A stretch of DNA of 60,599 nucleotides from Dactylosporangium sucinum (lineage in GTDB: Bacteria; Actinomycetota; Actinomycetes; Mycobacteriales; Micromonosporaceae). Within the stretch, counting starts at the first letter, position 1; every line of letters begins with the position of its first letter. Position numbers and translations under genes: made by a program. Shown piece after piece: positions 51,641-59,248 of the stretch. A model generated the notes under the pieces. It was given only the letters and a program-made list of their open reading frames with translations, was not told the origin of the DNA and searched no databases. The stretch is taken from positions 1 to 60,599 of the forward strand of contig NZ_BMPI01000070.1 in NCBI RefSeq assembly GCF_014647515.1. Reading direction: 5' to 3'.

Positions 51641-52225
51641 TCAGCGCCGCAGGATCCCGTTCATCACGAAGTCGGTGAGCTCGTCGACCAGCGTCTCCTG
51701 CGCCTTGCGCCCGCCGGCCCGGAACCAGTTCGGCACGTAGGCGAGAATGCCGATGATCGAATACATGACCATGTTGAGGTTCAGCTCACGGAACTCCCCC
51801 GCCCGCACGCCGGCGGACAGCAGCTGCCGGGTGAACTTCTCGTAGCGGTCGATGCGCCGGCGCAGGTCGACCGCCTGCTCCTCGTCGAGGTGCTGCTCGA
51901 CCCAGGGCAGCTCCTGGAAGAACACCACGAGCTCGTCCTGCTTGGTCGCCACGTGCTCGACCTGCAGCCGGATCAGCGCCCGCATCCGGTCGGCGGCGGC
52001 GCCGGTGCGCGGCACCCGGCCGAGGAGATCGAGGGTCGCGTCGACCTGGTCGGACATCAGCTCGTAGAGAATGGCGCTCTTGGAGGGGTAGTAGTGGTAC
52101 AGCGTCCCCTTGTTGAGCCCGACCGTGTCGGCCAGCAGATCCATGGAGGCCGCATCGTAACCGTGCGCGCGGATGAGGCGGGCCGCGGTGGTCCGGACTT
52201 CAGCGCGTCGTGATGGCCGAGGCAC
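51641..52225 (-). CDS. TetR-family transcriptional regulator 2, paralogue of 10395
   Basis: A 194-residue TetR regulator. Over the first 71 residues it is identical to the 10395 regulator at about 56 positions, and the recognition stretch VGLNKGTLYHYYPSKSAIL is the same, so both should bind the same operator. The ligand domains diverge more and this one lacks the Ala-rich C-terminal tail. GTG at 52225 gives the shared MPRPSRR start. Its upstream region has been replaced by the end of the insertion element: the tnpB stop is only 9 bases away. Its original promoter may therefore be lost. Confidence 0.9.
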   Translation of the reverse strand: MPRPSRRAEVRTTAARLIRAHGYDAASMDLLADTVGLNKGTLYHYYPSKSAILYELMSDQVDATLDLLGRVPRTGAAADRMRALIRLQVEHVATKQDELVVFFQELPWVEQHLDEEQAVDLRRRIDRYEKFTRQLLSAGVRAGEFRELNLNMVMYSIIGILAYVPNWFRAGGRKAQETLVDELTDFVMNGILRR

Positions 52226-52234
52226 CCTGTTCCG

Positions 52235-53629
52235 TTACCTTTCAGTGAGTAGACATGACTCATGATTGGTAGTCGTCCGTTGCCGGGCGACGTTGACCGG
52301 ATGAGCCGGTCTTGACGCTTCACGGCCCGCTGCCCGGCCTGCGGGTGCAGGTCTTGCGGGCCTTACGTGGGCTCCACGTCCTGTTTTTGCGTCGCCCGGC
52401 AACTCCAGGTCGACGTGCCGCACGAGTGCGGCAAGATTCCGTGCGGCGTTGACGTCCCGATCCAAGGACTGCCCGCACGTGGTGCAGTTGAATGTGCGCT
52501 CAGCCAGCGACAGCTTGGGTTTCGCCGTCTGACAGCCCGAGCACGTCTTGGAGCTGGGGTACCACCGGTCGGCGACGTACAGCGTGCTGCCGTACCAGCC
52601 GGTCTTGTAGCCGAGGTGCCGGCGCAGGGTCGCCGGAGCGGCGTCGGCCAAGGATCTGGCCAGCTTGTGGTTGCGGACCATGCCGGCCACGTGCAGGTCC
52701 TCGACCACGACCGTGTCGAACTGCTGCGCCAGACGGGTGGTGAGGTGGTGCCAGGAGTCCGCGCGGACAGCCGCGACCGTGGCGTGCAGTCGGGTCACCA
52801 TCGCCTGTGCCCGCTGCCACCGGTTCGACGCGGTGCGCTTGCTGCTGCTTGCCGGGTCGTACGGGCCGATCCGGCGCGCGGCACGGCGCTGCGCTTTGCC
52901 GAGTCTCTTCAACGCCGCCTTGAACGGCGCCGGGTTGGGCACGAGTTCGCCGGTGGACAGCACCGCCAGGTGCTTAATCCCGGCGTCCACCCCGACTACC
53001 CGTCCGGCCCTCGGCGCGTGCGCTGGCCGGCTGTGGTCGCGGCACGCGGCGACCTGGAACGAGCAGAACCACCGGCCGGCGGTCTCGGTGACGGTGGCGG
53101 ACAGGATCCTCGCGGTGCCCGCCTGTACCCGCCTGGCCAGTTTGCGGGTCGACTCGTGGGTGCGGATGCGACCCAGCCGGGGGAGCACCACATGCCGGTA
53201 GCCGGGGTCGACCCGGATCGCGCCGGTGGTGAACCGGGCGGACCGCTTGGCGTGTTTCCTTTTGGTGCGCGGCCAGCCCATCCGGCGGCCGTTGCGGGCT
53301 GCGGTGCGGGAGGCGTGCCAGTTGCCCAGTGCCGCGGACAGGTTCGCCAGGCCCGTGTTGAACGCCTCCTTGGAGCATTCCGACCACCAGGGCGCCACCC
53401 ATTGCTTGACGTCGTTCCAGGTGCGGCGCAAGTCCGGCAGCGACCAGCCCTGCCACGGTGTCAAGTCCGCCTCGGCCACCCCGTAGCTGGCCTCGGCGGC
53501 ACGCTGTTCCCTGACCGCGCTGACCCGCCGCAGCATGTGGTTGTACGCGAACCTGGCCGCGCCGGTATTGCGGCGCAACCCGAGCACCTGCGTGTCGCTC
53601 GGGTCGAGGGCGAACTTGTATGCCTGCAT
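52235..53629 (-). CDS. tnpB: IS607-type TnpB, RNA-guided nuclease family
   Basis: A 464-residue TnpB. The RuvC-like acidic residues are intact: D215 (GVDAGIKHL), E310 (VVVEDLHV) and D392 (LDRDVNAARN). A four-cysteine zinc finger (C363, C366, C382, C385) lies between the last two. TnpB proteins use a right-end RNA to cut matching DNA and help the element persist. ATG at 53629 (MQAYKFALDP) is the family start; the frame upstream belongs to the decayed tnpA. The last residues, from about RTTTNHESCLLTER, may be encoded by host DNA beyond the element's end. Guide RNA would lie over the 3' end of the gene. Confidence 0.9.
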   Translation of the reverse strand: MQAYKFALDPSDTQVLGLRRNTGAARFAYNHMLRRVSAVREQRAAEASYGVAEADLTPWQGWSLPDLRRTWNDVKQWVAPWWSECSKEAFNTGLANLSAALGNWHASRTAARNGRRMGWPRTKRKHAKRSARFTTGAIRVDPGYRHVVLPRLGRIRTHESTRKLARRVQAGTARILSATVTETAGRWFCSFQVAACRDHSRPAHAPRAGRVVGVDAGIKHLAVLSTGELVPNPAPFKAALKRLGKAQRRAARRIGPYDPASSSKRTASNRWQRAQAMVTRLHATVAAVRADSWHHLTTRLAQQFDTVVVEDLHVAGMVRNHKLARSLADAAPATLRRHLGYKTGWYGSTLYVADRWYPSSKTCSGCQTAKPKLSLAERTFNCTTCGQSLDRDVNAARNLAALVRHVDLELPGDAKTGRGAHVRPARPAPAGRAAGREASRPAHPVNVARQRTTTNHESCLLTER

Positions 53630-53658
53630 GCTCCAGCCGGCCGGCGGCTTGTAGGACT

Positions 53659-54116
53659 TCAAGAGTCGTCCTCGGCGGCGGCCCGGGTCGCGGCGGCGCG
53701 GCGCCCGTACAGGTCGCACGGCGAGGTCGGGATTTCGGTCACGTCACGGACCAGGTCGTCGTCGACCTCGGCAAGGTTGTCGACACGCCAGGGTCGCTCA
53801 GCAACGCCAGGAACTTCTTGCGCCGTCCCTTCAGCGCCGAGCCGACCTCGGATACCACGCACGAGAGCAGCAGGTCCTGCCCGGTGGCCCAGGCGGCCCC
53901 CCGGGCCACCCTGCCGGTCCAGGTCGGCCCGCCGATCAGCCGACGACACCTGGGCGTAGATACCGCCTGGCCCTGCGCGACGTCGTCGGCTATCAACGCC
54001 ATGATCGTGCCGCATGCAAGACGCCGACCGGGCACCGGCATGGTTCCCTCACGCGACCAGCGGAACCCGCTTTGCGGATGCACACCGTTGCGGCGCGCCC
54101 ACTCCGCAAGCTTCAC
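53659..54116 (-). pseudogene. tnpA: Decayed IS607-type TnpA serine recombinase
   Basis: The recombinase is readable only by changing frame. The HTH part (MKLAEWARRNGVHPQSGFRW) is in one frame, the catalytic serine stretch GIYAQVSSADRRADLDRQ in a second, then AAWATGQ and VGSALKGRRKKFLALLSDP return to the first, and DDDLVRDVTEI with LYGRRAAA is in the second. Between GVST and EVDDD about 30-40 residues expected in the family are missing, so there is at least one internal deletion plus frameshifts. The start is GTG at 54116. The element can no longer move by its own recombinase. Confidence 0.8.
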
Positions 54117-54484
54117 GGGGTGATGCTAACACTCACATACGAGCACGTTCGCTCACGCAACAGCAAGCTGTTTGAGACCCCTCGCCCCAGTTTCCTTCGC
54201 CGGGTGTCGGAGGGTGACGATGCGCGTGGTCGACTCCGGACGCGATGTCGGGCGCTGAAACATCACCGTTGCGGCGCGGAAGGTGACTGCCACGCGCAGC
54301 TGCAAGGCGGTACCCACATTGACGGCGGCCTGGTCGCAGCCGTACTCCTTGGCCATCGACACGGGGAGGCGTCAGCGTACGCCAGTTCCTGGAAGGTAGC
54401 CGCCTGCTCGGTCAGGTCGCAATGGCCGCGCCCATCATCTTAATCATATAGCTAATACGACCAGGATCCAGTTAGCATCGGCGC
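54117..54484. other. Non-coding gap with element end, decayed sequence and an AT-rich promoter region
   Basis: This 368-base gap follows the tnpA remnant. The first 35 bases should include the outer end of the insertion element, though no boundary is obvious. From 54153 to about 54410 is a possible dehydrogenase remnant (separate entry). At 54437-54480 the DNA becomes AT-rich (TAATCATATAGCTAATACG) just before the crotonase gene and probably holds its promoter. GCTAA (54453) and TTAGC (54474) form a loose inverted repeat. None of the island operators occurs here. Confidence 0.5.
54153..54410 (-). pseudogene. Possible decayed acyl-CoA dehydrogenase fragment
   Basis: Read on the minus strand, one frame gives EQAATFQELAYADAS and another continues with SMAKEYGCDQAAVNVGTALQL, followed by CGCGTGGCAGTCACCTTC, which becomes HGGVTF if one base is restored and one removed. 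This is the order of the dehydrogenase C-terminal domain (AxMAKEY...ALQLHGGVTFT). Homology stops there and the expected C-terminal helix is absent. The reading needs at least three corrections, so it is a suggestion, not a certainty. Confidence 0.35.
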
Positions 54485-55231
54485 ATGCCCAGCGGCCTCG
54501 TCCGGACGTTCGACGACGACGGAATACGCACGGTGACACTCCATCGCCCCGAGAAGCGCAACGCGTTGTCCCGCGCCATGCAGGTCGACCTGTGCGACGT
54601 CCTCGCCGCGGCCGATCAGGACGCCGCGGTCCGCGCGGTCGTGCTCACCGGCACCGATCCGGCATTCTGCGCGGGGCTCGACTTCACCGACCGGGACCAG
54701 TTCGCCGACCGGTACGGCAACCAGTTCCGGCACCATCCGGCCCGCGCCCTGCGGGCCATGACCAAGCCGGTCGTCTGCGCCGTCAACGGGGCGTGCGTCT
54801 CCGGCGGGCTGGAGGTCGCGCTCAGCGCGTCGTTCATCGTCGCCTCCGACCGGGCCTCGTTCGCCGACACGCACGCCCGCCTCGGCGTGGTGCCCACGTG
54901 GGGCCTGACCGCCCTGCTGCCGCGGGCCGTCGGCGTGCGCCGGGCCCGGGAGCTGTCGGTGACCGGACGCACCGTCCCCGCCGCCGAGGCCGCGGCGATC
55001 GGCCTGGCCAATCATGTGGTACCGCACGAGCAGCTGCTCGCCTTCACACACGCGCTGGTCCGTCAGGTGCCGGCGACGACCGCCGTGCGTGACGTCCTGC
55101 GCCTCTACGACCGGGCCGAGGCGGCCGCCGTCGCGGCGCCGCTGGAGATGGAGTGGGCCGCCATGCTGGACCGTCCGTTCGACGCCGAGGCGTTCGCCGC
55201 CGCCGGCCGCGACGTGGCGCGCCGGTCGTGA
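54485..55231 (+). CDS. Enoyl-CoA hydratase/isomerase family protein
   Basis: A 248-residue crotonase with AFCAGLDFTDRDQF (about 59-72), SGGLEVALSASFIVAS, where the glutamate of GGLEV matches the first hydratase glutamate, and the SFADTHARLGVVPTWGL loop of EchA-type proteins. The second glutamate is a histidine. ATG at 54485 is close to an AT-rich promoter region, without a strong ribosome site. It overlaps the PPOX gene by 4 bases. It lies beyond the insertion element and lacks the island operator, so it probably belongs to a different regulon. Confidence 0.87.
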   Translation: MPSGLVRTFDDDGIRTVTLHRPEKRNALSRAMQVDLCDVLAAADQDAAVRAVVLTGTDPAFCAGLDFTDRDQFADRYGNQFRHHPARALRAMTKPVVCAVNGACVSGGLEVALSASFIVASDRASFADTHARLGVVPTWGLTALLPRAVGVRRARELSVTGRTVPAAEAAAIGLANHVVPHEQLLAFTHALVRQVPATTAVRDVLRLYDRAEAAAVAAPLEMEWAAMLDRPFDAEAFAAAGRDVARRS

Positions 55232-55683
55232 GCATCCGCTTCACGCCGGACGAGGCCTGGGCCTTCGTCGAACGCGCGCACACCGGCATCCTGACCACGC
55301 TGCGCGCGGACGGATGGCCGGTCACGCTCCCGGTCTGGTTCGTGGTGCTGGACCGCACGATCTGTTGCACCACGCCGGCCGGCACCAAGAAGGTCGCCCG
55401 CGTCCGCCGCGATCCGCGCGCCGCCTTCCTGGTCGAGTCCGGCCACGCCTGGGCCGAGCTGGCCGCCGTGCACCTGACCGGATCCATCGCCGTCGTCAGC
55501 GACGAGCCGACCGAGTCGGCCGTGCGGCAGCTCTTCGAGGCCAAGTACGCGTCCTCGCGGGTGGCGTCCGACCGCATGCCCTCGGCCGCGCAACGCGTCT
55601 ACAGCGACCGGGTCACGCTGCGCTTCACGCCCGACGACCGGATCCTCAGCTGGGACAACAGCCGCATCACCCTGCGCGATTGA
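55228..55683 (+). CDS. PPOX-family (split-barrel) flavin/F420-binding protein
   Basis: A 151-residue split-barrel protein of the pyridoxamine-phosphate-oxidase-like family, with GILTTLRADGWPVTLPVWFVV, the KKVARVRRDPRAAFLVE stretch and WAELAAVHLTGSIAVV. Actinobacterial members use F420 or FMN to reduce diverse compounds or bind haem products. GTG at 55228 overlaps the crotonase stop (GTGA), so the two are coupled and likely act on one substrate. Exact cofactor not readable from the sequence. Confidence 0.8.
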   Translation: MSIRFTPDEAWAFVERAHTGILTTLRADGWPVTLPVWFVVLDRTICCTTPAGTKKVARVRRDPRAAFLVESGHAWAELAAVHLTGSIAVVSDEPTESAVRQLFEAKYASSRVASDRMPSAAQRVYSDRVTLRFTPDDRILSWDNSRITLRD

Positions 55684-55693
55684 CCCGACGCGG

Positions 55694-55999
55694 CTACGCG
55701 CCCGGGTCGAACGCCACGTAGGGCTCCGCGGAGGTGTGCGGGTCCAGGCTCGGGCTGACGTCGAGACCGGCGTTGGCCAGCGCGCCGAGCGCGTCGGCCA
55801 CCGAGCCCTCGATCTCGTAGATCGCAACGTAGCGGAACTCGGCCGCCTCGTCCGGTCCGGCCAGGACGTAGCGGTGGGCGGCGACGAAGCCGGGCAGTGC
55901 CAGGATATCCGGCACGTGCTTGTTGGTGTACCACTCGTTGTACTCGTCCTCCCGGCCGTCCACCGGGTTGGTTCGTACGACCAGGATGGCCTTGCCCAT
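55694..55999 (-). CDS. Small dimeric alpha/beta-barrel (EthD-like) protein
   Basis: A 101-residue protein with ILVVRTNPVDGREDEYNEWYTNKHVPDILALPGFVAAHRYVL split over two strands and a helix, the EthD/DUF4286-like ferredoxin-fold layout with the conserved HVPDIL motif. Such proteins form dimeric barrels and accompany P450 or oxygenase systems, sometimes as isomerases or accessory proteins. ATG at 55999 has a GAGAGAG site. It is the last gene in the unit starting at 60328 and follows the 3Fe-4S ferredoxin gene after 16 bases. Confidence 0.75.
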   Translation of the reverse strand: MGKAILVVRTNPVDGREDEYNEWYTNKHVPDILALPGFVAAHRYVLAGPDEAAEFRYVAIYEIEGSVADALGALANAGLDVSPSLDPHTSAEPYVAFDPGA

Positions 56000-56015
56000 G
56001 GCGTGCCTCTCTCCG

Positions 56016-56243
56016 TCAGTGGGTGCGCTCGGCGTAGGGCTCTTCGACCGGCTTCAGCTCGGTGATGGCGTGCACCGGGCAGTCCAGCAGCGCGCGGCGC
56101 ACCCCCTCCTCATGCTCCGCCGCGATGTTGCCGGCCCCGATGAGCGACACGTAGCCCCAGTCGTCCAGCGAGAACGTCTCCGGCGCATAGACGGCGCACT
56201 GCCCGAAGCCGTCGCAGATGGTACGGTCCAGCTTGATCTTCAC
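56016..56243 (-). CDS. [3Fe-4S] ferredoxin
   Basis: A 75-residue soluble electron carrier. Cysteines at 10, 16 and 55 (CDGFGQC and DCPVHAI) give the CxxxxxC...CP pattern of P450-type [3Fe-4S] ferredoxins; the fourth cysteine position is glycine/phenylalanine. Usually these pass electrons from a flavin reductase to a cytochrome P450 or Rieske oxygenase. No P450 is in the window. Its upstream neighbour is a NuoF-like flavoprotein, the natural electron source. ATG at 56243 has a weak GAGG site. Confidence 0.88.
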   Translation of the reverse strand: MKIKLDRTICDGFGQCAVYAPETFSLDDWGYVSLIGAGNIAAEHEEGVRRALLDCPVHAITELKPVEEPYAERTH

Positions 56244-56277
56244 CGATGTATCTCCTCGGCTCGTGGCGCAGCAGGGG

Positions 56278-57576
56278 TCAGCTCCGCGGGGGCAGGATCA
56301 CGGCGAACGGCGGGTCGGTGACCCGTCGTCCGGAGTCACAGAGGTCGCACAGGCCGTGGAGATGCCTGGAGACGAGGTCGGGGAACTCACGCAGCAGGCT
56401 GGCCGCGACGTTCGTCGCTCCGTCCAGCGTCCCGCAGGCGCCCCGGCCGCGCAGGAAGGTCGACCAACGGATCAGCCGCTCCATGTCGTCGGTGCCCGCC
56501 CGGTGTTCGACCAGGGCGTCGAGCACGGCGCTCATCGCGGCGGTGCCATTGAAGCACGAGCCGCACTGGCCGGCGTTCTCCCGCGCGAAGTAGGCCAGCA
56601 CCGCGGCCGACACGGCGACCGGGCACGTGTCCCGCGAGATCACGCCGACGGCGCCGCAGCCGAGGCCGCTCTCGACCGCCCGCATCGAGTCGTAGTCCAG
56701 CGCAACGTCGAGGGCGTGCGGACCGAGGACGCCGGAGAAGTACCCGCCCATGAGCACGCCGGCCACGGAGCGGTGGTCCTCGCCCAGCCATGACAGCACG
56801 CTGCGGAGGGTCTCCCCGAACGGGATCTCGTACAGTCCGGTGGCGGCGCATCCGGTCAGGGTCAGCAGGAACGTGCCCGGCGACGCCGCCGTGCCCGCCT
56901 CCCGGTAGCCGGCCGCACCGAGGCGCTGGATGAGCGGGAGGTTGGCCAGTGTCTCCACGTTGTTGACGAGGGTGGGCCGACCGGCGACGCCCTCCTCGAA
57001 GGGGCGCGGCGGCTTGTCCATGGGCAGCGCCGGGCCGCCGTTGAGCGCCCGCACGACGGCGGTCTCCTCACCGGCGACGTAGGCCGGGTCGACGACGGTG
57101 ACCGTGACGTCGACGTCCCAGACGCCGGTGCCGGACAGCTCCTGCGCGGCCAGCCGGACGCTGGCGGCGCCCGCCTGGTCGGACACGTACACGTGCACGT
57201 CCTCGGAGCCGGCCATGAGCGCGGCGAGCCGCAGGCCGTCGAGGACGAGATGCGGCCGGTTGCGCAGCAGCCACCGGTCCTTGACCGACGCCGGCTCGCC
57301 CTCCTCGCCGTTGGCGACGACGACCGGGATCCCCCGCCCGGTCCGGACGGTCTCTATCTTGCGGCTGGTGGGGAACGCCGCTCCGCCACGGCCGCGCAGC
57401 GCGGCCGCCTCCACCGCGTCGAGCAGTCGCTCGGCGTCGTGCACAGCGGCGTACCCGCCGGTGGAGCGGTACTGCTCAAGGTCCTCGCGGGCGGCGACGC
57501 CGGCTACCAGGCGGGCGCCGACCTCGGGAAACGTCGCGACCTTCGGCGCGACGTGGGCGTCTGCGGTCAGGCTCAT
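56278..57576 (-). CDS. NuoF-like NADH-oxidising flavoprotein
   Basis: A 432-residue homologue of the 51-kDa subunit of complex I. FMN and NADH sites are visible: LRGRGGAAFPTSRK (about 60-73) and VVANGEEGEPASVKDR (about 87-101). The 4Fe-4S region reads CGSCFNG, lacking the third cysteine of the usual CxxCxxC, with another cysteine in GACGTLDG and an extra CDLC near the C-terminus. It stands alone, without NuoE or NuoG, next to two ferredoxin genes, so it is probably an NADH:ferredoxin oxidoreductase. ATG at 57576 has a GAGGAG site. The upstream gap contains a hairpin. Confidence 0.85.
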   Translation of the reverse strand: MSLTADAHVAPKVATFPEVGARLVAGVAAREDLEQYRSTGGYAAVHDAERLLDAVEAAALRGRGGAAFPTSRKIETVRTGRGIPVVVANGEEGEPASVKDRWLLRNRPHLVLDGLRLAALMAGSEDVHVYVSDQAGAASVRLAAQELSGTGVWDVDVTVTVVDPAYVAGEETAVVRALNGGPALPMDKPPRPFEEGVAGRPTLVNNVETLANLPLIQRLGAAGYREAGTAASPGTFLLTLTGCAATGLYEIPFGETLRSVLSWLGEDHRSVAGVLMGGYFSGVLGPHALDVALDYDSMRAVESGLGCGAVGVISRDTCPVAVSAAVLAYFARENAGQCGSCFNGTAAMSAVLDALVEHRAGTDDMERLIRWSTFLRGRGACGTLDGATNVAASLLREFPDLVSRHLHGLCDLCDSGRRVTDPPFAVILPPRS

Positions 57577-57633
57577 GGGGCTCCTCTGTCGACCCGGGAT
57601 TCGATCCGGACGTACCTGCCGAGGTCGGCGGTG

Positions 57634-57663
57634 CGCCGGCCCCCCGTCGCCAGGGGGCCGGCG
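57634..57663. terminator. Hairpin between Rieske ferredoxin and NuoF-like genes
   Basis: A perfect 11-base-pair stem (CGCCGGCCCCC and GGGGGCCGGCG, 8-base loop) in the 107-base gap. No T-run follows, so it may attenuate or protect the message rather than end it. Confidence 0.6.
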
Positions 57664-57683
57664 GTGTTCGGGTACACCGGTGT

Positions 57684-58079
57684 TCAGGCGGTGACGATGA
57701 CGTTGTCGCCGTCGACCCGCACGGGATAGGTGCGGATGCTCCACTCCGGCTTCACGGCGGTCGTGCCGGTCGCGAGCTCGAACCCCCACTGGTGCCAGGG
57801 GCAGTAGATGAACTCGCCGTCGCGGATCTCGGCCGCGCCGCCCGGGCGTTCGTCGTCGACTACGGTCTGCCCGTGGGTGCGGCCCCCGCACAGGGGCCCG
57901 CCCTCGTGCGGGCAGTAGTTGGCGATCGCGTAGTACTTGCCGTTGACGTTGTAGACGCCCACGCCGTACCGGCCGATCGGCACGACCTTGGACTGGCCGG
58001 GCGCGATCTCGTCGACGGTCGCCACGACGTGCTCCCGTCCGCGGGCCAGTGGCGACTGGACCTTCTCCCGCTCCCGCAT
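57684..58079 (-). CDS. Rieske [2Fe-2S] ferredoxin
   Basis: A 131-residue Rieske protein. Cluster ligands are C56 and H58 (NYCPHEGGPLCGG) and C93 and H96 (YCPWHQWGFELATG). It has no membrane segment, so it is a soluble carrier of the type that feeds ring-hydroxylating oxygenases. ATG at 58079 abuts the stop of the amidohydrolase gene without a spacer. It could deliver electrons to the oxygenase encoded at 13029, or to an enzyme outside the window. Confidence 0.88.
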   Translation of the reverse strand: MREREKVQSPLARGREHVVATVDEIAPGQSKVVPIGRYGVGVYNVNGKYYAIANYCPHEGGPLCGGRTHGQTVVDDERPGGAAEIRDGEFIYCPWHQWGFELATGTTAVKPEWSIRTYPVRVDGDNVIVTA

Positions 58080-59231
58080 CTAGAACGGCCGCTTCTGGCC
58101 GGCCAGTGCCGGAACCGTGCTCGGCAGGTGGAACAGGTCGATGGCGTTCTGGAACATGATCTTCTCCCGCCACTGCTCGGGCATGTGCTTGGAGACCCAC
58201 TGCGGGTCGTCGAACGTCCAGTGTGGATAGTCGGACGAGAACAGCAGGATCTTGTCGGCCTCCATCCACTCCAGGGCGTTGGTCAGCTCGATCTTGTTCT
58301 CCGGGTAGTCCAGCGGCTGCGTGGTGAACCAGATGTTGTCCTTGACGTACTCCGACGGACGGCGCTTGAGCCCGTTCTCCGGACCGCGGGCCTTGTAGAT
58401 CGCGTCCATGCGCCACATCAGCGGCAGGATCCAGGTGAACGCGTGCTCGATCAGCACGATCTGCAGCGTCGGGAAGCGGTCGAACACGCCGTCGAAGATC
58501 AGGCTCGACACCTGGTTGGCGGCGAGCATCGAGTAGGTGACCATCAGGTCGTGGTTGTAGGTCATGAACCCGACCGGCGACATCGGCAGCTCGTTGTGCT
58601 GGCCGCGGCCGAGGTGACAGGCCACCGGGATGCCGTGGCGGGTCGCGGCGGCCCAGATCGGGTCGTACTTCGGGTGGCCCCAGGACGGGCGCGGCTCGGC
58701 GTTGATCAGCACCTGGGACATGTACGGGTGGCCGGCCCACCGCTCGATCTCCCGCGCGCCGTCCTCGGGCATCTCGATCGCGGCGACGATCGAGCCCCGG
58801 TACCGCTTGTGCCAGTTGTTCTCGCTGTCCAGCCAGCACTTGTCCTGCCAGTCGTTGGTGGCGACGGCGAGGACGTGCTGCTCCTCGTCGGTCTGACCGC
58901 CGCCCCCGGTGAGCGGGCCGAGGATCGCGATGTCGCAGCCCGCCTCCAGGATGAGCTGGCGGAACGTGAGGGCCGGGTCGGAGCCCGCGAAGTTGCCGTC
59001 GTCGGGGAAGGTGTCGGTCCGCATCGCGAAGGCGTGGTTGTAGTCCGGCGCGTCGTAGTAGACCGGGTTTCCGGCCAGCTGCTTGCGCAGTTGGAACTGG
59101 GAGCGGTACGGCTCGGGGATGAACTGCTCGAGCTCGCCGTAGCGGGGCGTCGGGTGGACGTCCGAGTCCACCACCCGCACCTCGACCTGCTCGGTGCCGG
59201 CCGTGCGTGCCTGCTGGATTTCGACGGTCAC
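58080..59231 (-). CDS. Amidohydrolase-2 family metal-dependent hydrolase/decarboxylase
   Basis: A 383-residue TIM-barrel amidohydrolase-2 protein with its metal ligands in place: D24 and H26 (SDVHPTP), a histidine in PVACHLGRG, one in VLIEHAFTW, and the aspartate of LLFSSDYPHW. Members include ACMS and 5-carboxyvanillate decarboxylases and hydrolases of ring-cleavage products. GTG at 59231 has a GAGAGGAG site. It follows the gene for a shorter, metal-poor paralogue, which suggests a heteromeric enzyme. Confidence 0.88.
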   Translation of the reverse strand: MTVEIQQARTAGTEQVEVRVVDSDVHPTPRYGELEQFIPEPYRSQFQLRKQLAGNPVYYDAPDYNHAFAMRTDTFPDDGNFAGSDPALTFRQLILEAGCDIAILGPLTGGGGQTDEEQHVLAVATNDWQDKCWLDSENNWHKRYRGSIVAAIEMPEDGAREIERWAGHPYMSQVLINAEPRPSWGHPKYDPIWAAATRHGIPVACHLGRGQHNELPMSPVGFMTYNHDLMVTYSMLAANQVSSLIFDGVFDRFPTLQIVLIEHAFTWILPLMWRMDAIYKARGPENGLKRRPSEYVKDNIWFTTQPLDYPENKIELTNALEWMEADKILLFSSDYPHWTFDDPQWVSKHMPEQWREKIMFQNAIDLFHLPSTVPALAGQKRPF

Positions 59232-59248
59232 GATGGACTCCTCTCGTC

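Noticed and set aside
53629..53719. N-terminal extension of TnpB by 30 residues
   Set aside because: The TnpB family begins at MQAYKFALDP; the extension reads the decayed tnpA 3' end in another frame.
57576..58839. Extension of the NuoF-like frame upstream to 853 codons
   Set aside because: The extra part is the shadow of the Rieske ferredoxin and amidohydrolase genes; ATG 57576 has a good ribosome site and starts the family fold.
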